DNA from: Chlorobiales bacterium | GTDB lineage: Bacteria > Bacteroidota > Chlorobiia > Chlorobiales > Chlorobiaceae | Assembly: GCA_022360355.1 (NCBI GenBank) | Contig: JAKSCY010000134.1 | Coordinates: forward strand, 1-15,326 | Length of the DNA stretch: 15,326 nt | Direction of reading: 5' to 3' | In this document: positions 8,506 to 15,326 of the stretch, piece by piece | Position numbering within the stretch: position 1 is the stretch's first letter | Layout: the number at the start of each line of letters is the position of its first letter | Translations under genes and position numbers: made by a program | Notes under the pieces: model-generated | Seen by the model: the letters and a program-made list of their open reading frames with translations, nothing else | Database searches by the model: none | Told to the model about the DNA's origin: nothing

Positions 8506-8510
8506 CCGGG

Positions 8511-9581
8511 TTACCCTTTATTAACAATTTCTGAACTTTTCAGGAAATCCCTTACATCGGACAACACGATCTGCATCGCTCTGTCAGGAGCCAAACGAAG
8601 CAGACAGCCCGCCGCGTTTTTGTGCCCGCCGCCACCATACTTTTTTGCAAGGAGGTTAACGTATATGTCACCCCGCGATCTGAAACTCACCTTGGTTCTG
8701 CCGTCATGCATTTCAACCATCAGCACGGCTATGCGAACACTTTGAACACTCAGCAAATATTTGATGATAAGATCCGTATCAAACAGTTTACTGCCCGTAT
8801 CATCAAGCATCTCCTGGGAGATAAACAACCATGAAACCCTGCAATCGTCAATAAACTTTATTTCGCTGAGCGCAGCACCAAGAAGTCTCAATGCCTGCGG
8901 TTTGAGTGAGTTGTATACCTTGTCATAAATATCGTTCGGATCCGCACCGTTTGCAACCAGATCGCCTGCGAGTCTGTACACATAGGGGGTTGTTTTCGGG
9001 AATCTGAACGATCCCGTATCCGTCATCAACGCCACATAGAGTCCTTTTGCCACCTCCGGAGTGACCAGTTTTTCACCGACACGGGTTTCTATTGCCGATA
9101 CAAGATCATAAATCAGCTCACCGGTCGACGATGCGTAGGTTTCGCATACCATCAGATCAGCAAAGTCCTCCGGATCAAGATGATGATCGATACAGAGGAC
9201 CTGAAGCTTGCCAAGTTCACGGGCAAAACGTACATGGCTCCAGATACCTCCCATGCGGTCACTCAGGTTCGCATCGAGAAGCACAACCAGGTCGGCGAGA
9301 GATATTTCCTCGATAAGCTCTTCTGCCTGCTCATCGAACACAGATATACCGGCAACCTCCTGCAGAAAATTGTAATTAGGAGGGACTTCCGTAGGATTGA
9401 CAATCGAAACCTTCTTGCCAAGCTTTCTCAATACCGCGGCAAGAGCTACTTCGCTTCCCAGGCCATCCCCATCGGAATTAACATGCGTTGTAAGGACGAT
9501 GTGCTCCCCCCCAAGCAGCATATCAATGCATGACGCCCAATCTTTTTCTTCAAGTCTCCGTCCATACTCAGGTGTAATCAT
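8511..9581 (-). CDS. nrnA: DHH-family oligoribonuclease / pAp phosphatase (NrnA-like)
   Basis: This 356-residue protein belongs to the DHH/DHHA1 phosphoesterases. Bacillus NrnA and relatives degrade 2-5 nt RNAs to mononucleotides and dephosphorylate 3'-phosphoadenosine 5'-phosphate, which completes mRNA decay and sulfate-assimilation recycling. The Mn2+-binding motifs are all present: THVNSDGDGLGS (H33, D37, D39), LLDAN (D103), IDHH (D132, H133, H134) and MTDTGSFRF (D188). The C-terminal DHHA1 domain carries the substrate-binding GGGGHKNAAGC (316-326). Length fits the family (about 310-360). The ATG at 9581 is supported by AAGGA five bases upstream, one of the best ribosome binding sites in the window. 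It is the promoter-proximal gene of the minus-strand cluster nrnA-pepA-hydrolase-lipoprotein. A c-di-NMP or other small nucleotide substrate cannot be excluded. Confidence 0.9.
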   Translation of the reverse strand: MITPEYGRRLEEKDWASCIDMLLGGEHIVLTTHVNSDGDGLGSEVALAAVLRKLGKKVSIVNPTEVPPNYNFLQEVAGISVFDEQAEELIEEISLADLVVLLDANLSDRMGGIWSHVRFARELGKLQVLCIDHHLDPEDFADLMVCETYASSTGELIYDLVSAIETRVGEKLVTPEVAKGLYVALMTDTGSFRFPKTTPYVYRLAGDLVANGADPNDIYDKVYNSLKPQALRLLGAALSEIKFIDDCRVSWLFISQEMLDDTGSKLFDTDLIIKYLLSVQSVRIAVLMVEMHDGRTKVSFRSRGDIYVNLLAKKYGGGGHKNAAGCLLRLAPDRAMQIVLSDVRDFLKSSEIVNKG

Positions 9582-9616
9582 CAGTTCCTTAGTTCAAATT
9601 TTATCTGAACTTTAAT

Positions 9617-9649
9617 TTACGGTTAAATTATCCCGTTGACAAACCGTAA
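9617..9649. promoter_or_regulatory. Candidate operator: inverted repeat TTACGGTT / AACCGTAA
   Basis: TTACGGTT at 9617-9624 and AACCGTAA at 9642-9649 are perfect 8-base inverted copies with a 17-base spacer that contains TTGACA (9636-9641). The centres are 25 bases apart. Position between two divergent genes suggests a regulator binding site acting on one or both promoters. An RNA hairpin in the leader is an alternative. The factor is unknown. Confidence 0.4.
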
Positions 9650-9651
9650 CG

Positions 9652-9676
9652 AAAAACGCCAAAATGCCGTTTTTTT
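9652..9676 (+). terminator. Terminator-like hairpin upstream of secA (possible attenuator)
   Basis: AAAAACG (9652-9658) pairs with CGTTTTT (9668-9674). After one C-C mismatch, CA pairs with TG around a 3-base loop. The T-run extends to 9676 on the plus strand, giving 7 Ts. The stem is A/T-rich and therefore weak. No plus-strand gene lies upstream, so a termination role only makes sense for a secA leader transcript starting further upstream. Confidence 0.3.
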
Positions 9677-9801
9677 CTCAACTGGTAATTCAATACCTTG
9701 TGGGACATATTCACCAGGAACTACTGCCGAACACTTTATCCATCATTTTATTTTTTAAGTTATTTTTAAAAAAGCAGATAACTATAGACAGACTGTAACG
9801 G

Positions 9802-12800
9802 ATGCTTAAAATTTTTGAAAAGATATTCGGGTCAAAGCACGACAAGGACATAAAAAAAATATACCCCCTCGTTGACCGTATCAACGAGATTTACTCGACA
9901 CTCGCCTCTCTCTCCGATGACGAGCTTCGTGCAAAAAGCAAAGCTCTGAAATCGGGTCTGCAGCAAAAACTGAACGGGATTCAACAGCAGAGAAACGATC
10001 TCCGGGAAAAACTCGAGAACCCTGACATCACCATCAATCAGATAGAAAGCATAAACAGGGATCTTGATGAGCTTGAAAAAACCTATGAAGAAGAGGCAGG
10101 GATTGCACTTGAGGAACTCCTGCCTGAAACGTTTGCTATTGTAAAAGATACCTGTAGAAGACTCAAGGGATACAATTACGAGGTTATGGGACATACCATG
10201 ACCTGGGATATGGTTCCCTATGATGTTCAGCTCATCGGAGGCATTGTCCTGCATCAGGGAAAGATAACCGAAATGGCTACGGGTGAGGGAAAAACTCTGG
10301 TATCCACCCTTCCCGCCTTTCTCAATGCCCTGACCGGCAGAGGCGTTCATATCGTTACAGTCAACGATTATCTCGCACAGCGTGACAGGGAGTGGATGAA
10401 TCCGATCTTCGAGTTTCACGGCCTGAAAACAGGGGTCATACTCAGCCGCATGCGTCCGGAAGAACGACAAAACGAGTATGGATGCGATATAACCTACGGC
10501 ACTAACAACGAGTTCGGCTTCGATTATCTCCGGGACAATATGGCCGGTTCGCCTGCCGACCTTGTCCAGCGGGAATACTATTACGCTATCGTCGACGAAG
10601 TTGACAGTGTCCTGATTGATGAAGCGAGAACTCCTCTGATCATATCGGGGCCCGTACCCAATTCAGACACCGGCAAGTTCACCGAAATCAAACCCTGGAT
10701 AGAACGTCTGGTCAAAGCTCAGCAGAATCTGGTCGCAGGATATCTCACCGACGCCGAAAAGCTGGTCAGGGAGGACCCCAATACCTTTCAGGCAGGTCTT
10801 GATCTTCTGCGTGCCAAGCGGGGCCAGCCTAAAAACACGCGCCTGATAAAAATATTGTCACAGACCGGGATGGGAAAACTCGTGCAAAGTGCTGAAAACG
10901 AGTATCTCAAAGACAATGCAAGGAGAATGCATGAGGTTGACGACGAACTTTACTTCTCTGTCGAGGAAAAATCAAACTCTATCGATCTGACCGACAAGGG
11001 GCGCGACTTTCTCAGCAAGCTCAGCCAACAGGACAGCGACCTCTTTCTTGTTCCCGACGTGGGCGCTGAAGTAGCAGCCATTGAAAACGATCAGTCGCTT
11101 GACGTTCAGCAAAGAGTCAAGAAAAAAGATGAAGTTTACCGGCTCTTTTCCGAACGTTCCGAAAAACTTCACAACATCAGTCAGTTGCTCAAAGCTTATT
11201 CGCTGTTCGAGAAAGACGACGAATATGTCGTGCAGAACGGTCAGGTCATGATCGTAGACGAATTTACAGGCCGTATCCTTCCCGGAAGACGTTACAGCGA
11301 CGGTCTTCACCAAGCGATCGAGGCCAAGGAAAACGTCAAGATCGAGGGTGAGACACAAACGCTTGCGACAATCACCATTCAGAACTTTTTTCGTCTCTAC
11401 AAAAAACTTGCCGGCATGACCGGCACGGCTGAAACGGAATCGGCGGAGTTTTATGACATCTATAAGCTCGATGTTGTCGTCATCCCTACCAACAGACCGG
11501 TTATCCGGAAAGACCAGGATGATTATGTGTACAAGACACGAAGAGAAAAATACGCCGCTATCATCGCCAAGATCATGGAGTTACAGAAAAAAGGCCAGCC
11601 GGTGCTCGTTGGAACAGCAAGCGTCGAGGTTTCCGAAACCCTTTCAAGAATGCTTCGCGCAAAAAAAATAACGCACAATGTCCTGAACGCGAAACAGCAT
11701 GATCGGGAGGCTGAAATTGTTGCTTCAGCCGGTCAGACCGGAGCGGTAACCATTGCAACCAACATGGCCGGTCGAGGCACGGATATCAAGCTTGGCGAAG
11801 GCATCAAGGAACTGGGTGGTCTTTTTATTCTGGGGTCGGAAAGACACGAATCACGGAGGATCGACAGACAGCTTCGAGGCAGATCAGGACGGCAGGGCGA
11901 CCCCGGTGAATCCATATTTTATGTATCCCTGGAGGATAACCTGATGCGTCTTTTCGGTTCGGACAGGGTTATTTCCGTCATGGACAAGCTCGGCCATGAA
12001 GAAGGGGATGTCATTGAACATTCCATGGTTACCAAGTCGATCGAACGTGCACAGAAAAAGGTTGAAGAGCAGAACTTCTCCATACGTAAACGTCTTCTCG
12101 AGTACGACGATGTGCTCAACCAGCAGCGCGACGTGATCTACAAACGACGGCGCGGAGCACTCACCAAAAAACGTTTGACCGCGGATATATTCGACCTGCT
12201 TCACGATTATTCGGAAAACACCGTTAACCGCTACGCAAAGGAGTTCAACGTACAGGAACTCGAAGAACAGGTTCTGAGGGATCTCTCCGTGGAATTCAGG
12301 ACAGACAGCAAAACATTCGAAGCTGACGGCACGGAAAAAACCGCCGAAAAGCTCTACCAGACTGCGCTTGAGTTCTATAAACGCAAGGAAGATGCCATCC
12401 CGGAAGAGATCATGCGCCAGATTGAAAAATATGCCGTACTGAATGTTATCGACCAGAAATGGAGGGAGCATCTGAGGGAAATAGATACACTCAAAGAGGG
12501 CATTAACCTGAGAGCCTACGGCCAGAAAGATCCGCTTCTCGAGTATAAACAGGAAGCTTACAAGCTGTTTGTCAACATGCTTGGCGAAATCGAGCACGAA
12601 ACCCTTTCGCTTGCCTTCAAGCTTTTCCCGGTGACGGAAGAAGCCAGGGAAAAGATCGAAGCAGAGCAAAAAAAGTCACAGGTGAAGCAGGACCGGCTTG
12701 TCGCCCGCCACGATGCGGCGGAAACAGCCTATAACAGCTCCGCATCACAAAATGAAGGCCGAAGAGACAAGGCCCGGCAAGGCAACGAGGGCAGAACACA

Positions 12801-12906
12801 ACAGGATCAACCCCAGCAACCGGTCAGGGCCGAGAAAACACCAGGCCGTAACGATCCCTGCTCCTGTGGAAGCGGGAAAAAGTATAAAAACTGCTGCGGC
12901 AGGTAA
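9802..12906 (+). CDS. secA: Preprotein translocase ATPase SecA
   Basis: This 1034-residue motor pushes unfolded preproteins through SecYEG at the inner membrane using ATP. Landmarks in order: Walker A ATGEGKT (159-165), Walker B region [14 protein letters not shown] (264-277), VDEFTGR (485-491), GMTGTAETE (538-546), GTASVEVSE (604-612), [10 protein letters not shown] (653-662) and [13 protein letters not shown] (690-702). The C-terminal zinc-binding SEC-C motif has C1020, C1022, C1031 and C1032 and contacts SecB or ribosomes. It is longer than E. coli SecA (901 residues). Extra material lies at about residues 52-100, a charged helical segment, and about 300-450, between Walker B and the VDEFTGR strand; the Bacteroidota/Chlorobiota form of SecA typically has such insertions. 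The ATG at 9802 has only a weak ribosome binding site. purL follows after 27 bases, probably on the same transcript. Confidence 0.97.
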   Translation: MLKIFEKIFGSKHDKDIKKIYPLVDRINEIYSTLASLSDDELRAKSKALKSGLQQKLNGIQQQRNDLREKLENPDITINQIESINRDLDELEKTYEEEAGIALEELLPETFAIVKDTCRRLKGYNYEVMGHTMTWDMVPYDVQLIGGIVLHQGKITEMATGEGKTLVSTLPAFLNALTGRGVHIVTVNDYLAQRDREWMNPIFEFHGLKTGVILSRMRPEERQNEYGCDITYGTNNEFGFDYLRDNMAGSPADLVQREYYYAIVDEVDSVLIDEARTPLIISGPVPNSDTGKFTEIKPWIERLVKAQQNLVAGYLTDAEKLVREDPNTFQAGLDLLRAKRGQPKNTRLIKILSQTGMGKLVQSAENEYLKDNARRMHEVDDELYFSVEEKSNSIDLTDKGRDFLSKLSQQDSDLFLVPDVGAEVAAIENDQSLDVQQRVKKKDEVYRLFSERSEKLHNISQLLKAYSLFEKDDEYVVQNGQVMIVDEFTGRILPGRRYSDGLHQAIEAKENVKIEGETQTLATITIQNFFRLYKKLAGMTGTAETESAEFYDIYKLDVVVIPTNRPVIRKDQDDYVYKTRREKYAAIIAKIMELQKKGQPVLVGTASVEVSETLSRMLRAKKITHNVLNAKQHDREAEIVASAGQTGAVTIATNMAGRGTDIKLGEGIKELGGLFILGSERHESRRIDRQLRGRSGRQGDPGESIFYVSLEDNLMRLFGSDRVISVMDKLGHEEGDVIEHSMVTKSIERAQKKVEEQNFSIRKRLLEYDDVLNQQRDVIYKRRRGALTKKRLTADIFDLLHDYSENTVNRYAKEFNVQELEEQVLRDLSVEFRTDSKTFEADGTEKTAEKLYQTALEFYKRKEDAIPEEIMRQIEKYAVLNVIDQKWREHLREIDTLKEGINLRAYGQKDPLLEYKQEAYKLFVNMLGEIEHETLSLAFKLFPVTEEAREKIEAEQKKSQVKQDRLVARHDAAETAYNSSASQNEGRRDKARQGNEGRTQQDQPQQPVRAEKTPGRNDPCSCGSGKKYKNCCGR

Positions 12907-12933
12907 AACAGCGAGTCGAAAACAGCTACGAAC

Positions 12934-15219
12934 ATGACACACAAAGAACCCGAAGTAACCCTCGAACTTGCAAAGGAACACGGGCTGAATGAAGAGGAAT
13001 ACGAAACCATTCTCGGTATTCTCGGGCGAACCCCGAGCTTTACCGAACTGGGCATCTTTTCTGTCATGTGGTCCGAACACTGCAGCTACAAAAATTCCAT
13101 TGCCGTTCTCAAAAAGCTTCCCCGGGAAGGAGGAGCGCTCCTTACCACTGCCGGAGAAGAAAATGCCGGGCTTGTCGATATAGGGGACAATCTTGCCGTC
13201 GCGTTCAAAATCGAGTCTCATAACCACCCTTCAGCCGTTGAGCCCTATCAGGGGGCAGCTACAGGTGTCGGAGGGATACACCGCGATATTTTCACCATGG
13301 GAGCCAGGCCTGTCGCTGCACTGAACTCCCTTCGTTTCGGCTCGCCAAAGGATCCGAGAGTACGGTATCTTGTCGACGGCGTCGTCAGGGGAATCGGCGA
13401 TTACGGCAATTCTTTCGGGGTACCGACAGTCGGCGGCGAGATCTATTTTGAAGAATGCTATACGGGCAACCCGCTGGTCAATGCAATGTCAGTCGGCCTG
13501 GTAGAACACCATAATACCGTCAGTGCAACCGCCGAGGGTGAAGGCAATCCTGTTCTTATCGTCGGCTCATCCACCGGAAAGGATGGAATCCATGGCGCGA
13601 CCTTTGCGTCCGAGGACCTGAGTGAAGCCTCTGAAGACAAACGCCCCAGCGTACAGGTCGGCGACCCTTTTGCGGAAAAACTTCTGCTCGAGGCAACCCT
13701 GGAGGCAATCGCAACCGGACACGTCGCAGGACTTCAGGACATGGGAGCGGCGGGCTTAACCAGTTCCACCTCCGAAATGAGTTCCAGAGGCATCAGCAAA
13801 AACGGTTCCGGAGGCATTGAAATCGATCTGGATTTCGTCCCTGTTCGTGAAAATGACATGAGCGCCTACGAAATCATGCTGTCAGAATCACAGGAGCGTA
13901 TGCTTATTGTGGCGGCAAAAGGTTTCGAACAGGAAATCATTGACGTTTACAGAAAGTGGGACATTCATGCCGTTGTCATCGGCAACGTCACCGCCGACAA
14001 TCTGTTGAGGGTAAAACATCATGGTTCGGTAGTTGCGGAAATACCTGCCGAATCGCTTGTGCTTGGAGGAGGCGCACCTGTCTATATCCGCGATGCCGTA
14101 GAAAAGAAACCTGCTGCTCCTCCCGCCGACCTCGCCCCTGACGATTCGCTCGATCTGCATTCCATCAGTCTTCGTCTGCTGTCCCGTCCCAACATTGCCA
14201 GCAAACAGTGGGTTTACCAACAGTATGACTCGATGGTCCAGACCAATACCGTCACTGCCGCCGGTCTGACCGATGCCGCGGTCATCCGCATCAAGGGAAC
14301 GACAAAAGCATTGGCGATGAAAACGGACTGCAATGCCCGCTATGTTTATCTCAATCCCGGAAAAGGAGGGATGATTGCCGTCGCCGAATGTGCAAGAAAC
14401 ATAGCCTGTTGTGGAGCCACACCGCTGGCTATCACCAACTGCCTCAATTTCGGCAACCCTTATAAACCGGAAGTCTATTACCAGTTCAAGGCATCCGTCG
14501 AAGGAATGGGTGAAGCCTGCAGGGCATTCAATACCCCCGTAACCGGTGGTAACGTAAGTTTTTATAATGAATCGTCCCTCACCGGAACAGCAGTGTACCC
14601 GACACCGGTTATCGGCATGATCGGACTGCTGGACAATATCGAACACCTTACCGGCTCAACGTTCAGGAACCCGGGTGACGCAATCCTCCTGCTCGGAGAC
14701 CCTGCATTGACACTTGACGGTGCCGAATACCTCGTCATGCAGTACGAAACTCCCGGATGCGATGCCCCTGCATTTGATCTCGAGCATGAGCGGAAACTTC
14801 AGAAACTGCTTGTTTCACTGGCACAATCAGGATTGACGGAATCAGCACACGATATTTCCGACGGAGGCCTGTTTACAGCGCTTGCGGAAAAATCAATAAT
14901 GGACCGGGCAAAACCCCTTGGTTTTGCCGTAGATCTTGAATCCAGTCCAAAACACAGTTCGTTCGCTCAGGAGATGCTTTTCTCCGAAGCCCAGGGCCGT
15001 GTGCTCCTGAGCCTTGCACCTGAAAACGCTGTAAACGTTATCGATATGGCACACAGGCACGGCATCGCTGCAAAAGTTATCGGTCAGGTTCGTGAAAAAG
15101 ATGCCTCGATCGAAATCAACGGCAAAACCGCACTTTCATTCACAACCGAAGAACTGCTGCAGGCCTACTACCCGGCACTCGAAGAAGCGCTGCATCTTGA
15201 CGAACTTGAAATCATATGA
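12934..15219 (+). CDS. purL: Phosphoribosylformylglycinamidine synthase subunit PurL (small type)
   Basis: This 761-residue protein catalyses the fourth step of purine synthesis, turning FGAR into FGAM with ATP and ammonia. The length marks the small PurL form, which works with separate PurQ (glutaminase) and PurS subunits; neither gene is in the window. Motifs: WSEHCSYK (46-53) with the conserved histidine, the nucleotide-binding segment [19 protein letters not shown] (93-111), VGGE (166-169), GLQDMGAAG (266-274), [11 protein letters not shown] (537-547) and AHDISDGG (638-645). The repeated halves reflect the duplicated AIR-synthetase-like fold. The ATG at 12934 lies 27 bases after secA and suits the family N-terminus. 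It has no obvious Shine-Dalgarno sequence. The next gene begins six bases after its stop. Confidence 0.96.
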   Translation: MTHKEPEVTLELAKEHGLNEEEYETILGILGRTPSFTELGIFSVMWSEHCSYKNSIAVLKKLPREGGALLTTAGEENAGLVDIGDNLAVAFKIESHNHPSAVEPYQGAATGVGGIHRDIFTMGARPVAALNSLRFGSPKDPRVRYLVDGVVRGIGDYGNSFGVPTVGGEIYFEECYTGNPLVNAMSVGLVEHHNTVSATAEGEGNPVLIVGSSTGKDGIHGATFASEDLSEASEDKRPSVQVGDPFAEKLLLEATLEAIATGHVAGLQDMGAAGLTSSTSEMSSRGISKNGSGGIEIDLDFVPVRENDMSAYEIMLSESQERMLIVAAKGFEQEIIDVYRKWDIHAVVIGNVTADNLLRVKHHGSVVAEIPAESLVLGGGAPVYIRDAVEKKPAAPPADLAPDDSLDLHSISLRLLSRPNIASKQWVYQQYDSMVQTNTVTAAGLTDAAVIRIKGTTKALAMKTDCNARYVYLNPGKGGMIAVAECARNIACCGATPLAITNCLNFGNPYKPEVYYQFKASVEGMGEACRAFNTPVTGGNVSFYNESSLTGTAVYPTPVIGMIGLLDNIEHLTGSTFRNPGDAILLLGDPALTLDGAEYLVMQYETPGCDAPAFDLEHERKLQKLLVSLAQSGLTESAHDISDGGLFTALAEKSIMDRAKPLGFAVDLESSPKHSSFAQEMLFSEAQGRVLLSLAPENAVNVIDMAHRHGIAAKVIGQVREKDASIEINGKTALSFTTEELLQAYYPALEEALHLDELEII

Positions 15220-15225
15220 TGAACC

Positions 15226-15326
15226 ATGTTGCCAATCCTGACCGCTGAAGAGATGAGCCGGGCCGACCGTGCAGCGGTCGAACTGCTGCACACTGACGAA
15301 GCAAGGCTCATGGAACTTGCAGGCCG
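15226..15326 (+). CDS. nnr: NAD(P)H-hydrate epimerase domain (YjeF N-terminal), start of gene
   Basis: The first 33 codons are visible before the right edge. The peptide begins MLPILTAEEMSRADRAAVE and ends with ARLMELAGR. The pattern 'LTA.EM...D..A.......LME.AG' opens the YjeF_N domain, which epimerises damaged NADHX/NADPHX. In many bacteria it is fused to an ADP-dependent dehydratase domain that repairs the hydrate; whether the fusion exists here cannot be seen. The ATG at 15226 is the only fitting start, since an in-frame TGA lies at 15220. It begins six bases after the purL stop, so it is probably co-transcribed with secA-purL. The catalytic residues are outside the window. Confidence 0.75.
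   Translation, partial: MLPILTAEEMSRADRAAVELLHTDEARLMELAG

Larger units (their letters stand above)
9582..9801. other. Divergent control region between nrnA and secA
   Basis: This 220-base gap drives both directions. Toward nrnA, TTAACC and TAAAAT spaced 17 bases apart, ending about 20 bases before the ATG, are a plausible -35/-10 pair. Toward secA, TTGACA at 9636-9641 is a perfect -35 match with CAAAAT 18 bases further on. The region also holds an 8-base inverted repeat (9617-9649), a hairpin with a T-run (9652-9676), and an all-A/T inverted repeat TTTTTTAA/TTAAAAAA (9752-9759 and 9767-9774). The last 60 bases before secA are very A/T-rich. No credible small gene is seen; a leader peptide comparable to SecM is not apparent. 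Confidence 0.45.

Noticed and set aside
11884..12669. A long open frame of 261 codons on the minus strand inside secA
   Set aside because: It lies opposite conserved SecA helicase and scaffold segments; its F/L-rich translation is what the reverse of charged helical sequence gives.
13888..14646. A long open frame of 252 codons on the minus strand inside purL
   Set aside because: It is antisense to strongly conserved PurL motifs, its translation shows no recognisable domain, and purL explains the stretch completely.
1..15326. A defence system, prophage, insertion sequence or CRISPR array
   Set aside because: No transposase, integrase, Cas, nuclease-helicase or direct-repeat array is visible; nearly all bases are covered by intact housekeeping genes.

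Overview
The window reads as a compact, ordinary housekeeping stretch of a bacterial chromosome, most likely from the Chlorobiota/Bacteroidota group and probably a green sulfur bacterium (Chlorobiaceae). That is an inference from four things. SecA is 1034 residues long, with the extra segments typical of that group. The coiled-coil lipoprotein has a C-terminal domain I remember from Bacteroidota and Chlorobiota. The lipase-like hydrolase resembles proteins I associate with cyanobacteria and plant plastids. Shine-Dalgarno sequences are mostly weak. Base composition looks near 50% GC by eye. I saw no mobile element, CRISPR array, tRNA, rRNA or phage gene, and no gene appears broken.

Layout from left to right. 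A RidA-family gene starts at 86 and runs off the left edge on the minus strand. After a 241-base gap comes a plus-strand thiamin operon of three overlapping genes: a divergent TenI/ThiE-like paralogue, a canonical thiE, and thiD. It is followed, tail to tail with a 16-base overlap, by a minus-strand UDP-glucose 6-dehydrogenase gene. Divergent from that is a plus-strand dicarboxylate/acidic amino acid symporter (TTG start) with an unusually long outer loop. The symporter overlaps by 14 bases the end of a minus-strand cluster that is transcribed in the order nrnA (DHH nanoRNase/pAp phosphatase), pepA (M17 leucyl aminopeptidase), an alpha/beta hydrolase, and a coiled-coil lipoprotein. A 220-base divergent control region separates nrnA from the plus-strand genes secA, purL and the start of an NAD(P)H-hydrate epimerase gene (YjeF N-domain), which runs off the right edge.

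How the genes work together. thiE and thiD supply and join the pyrimidine half of thiamin phosphate; the first paralogue may act on the thiazole half. nrnA, pepA and the hydrolase are recycling or turnover enzymes of RNA, peptides and esters, and they share a transcript with an envelope lipoprotein. secA, purL and nnr are unrelated housekeeping functions placed in series.

I did not find a clearly new multi-gene system. The points most worth a second look are the active-site divergence in the tandem ThiE/TenI pair, a TTTACGGT-type motif that recurs in three of the main intergenic gaps and forms an inverted repeat between nrnA and secA, a terminator-like hairpin ahead of secA, the enlarged symporter loop, and the phototroph-like hydrolase.
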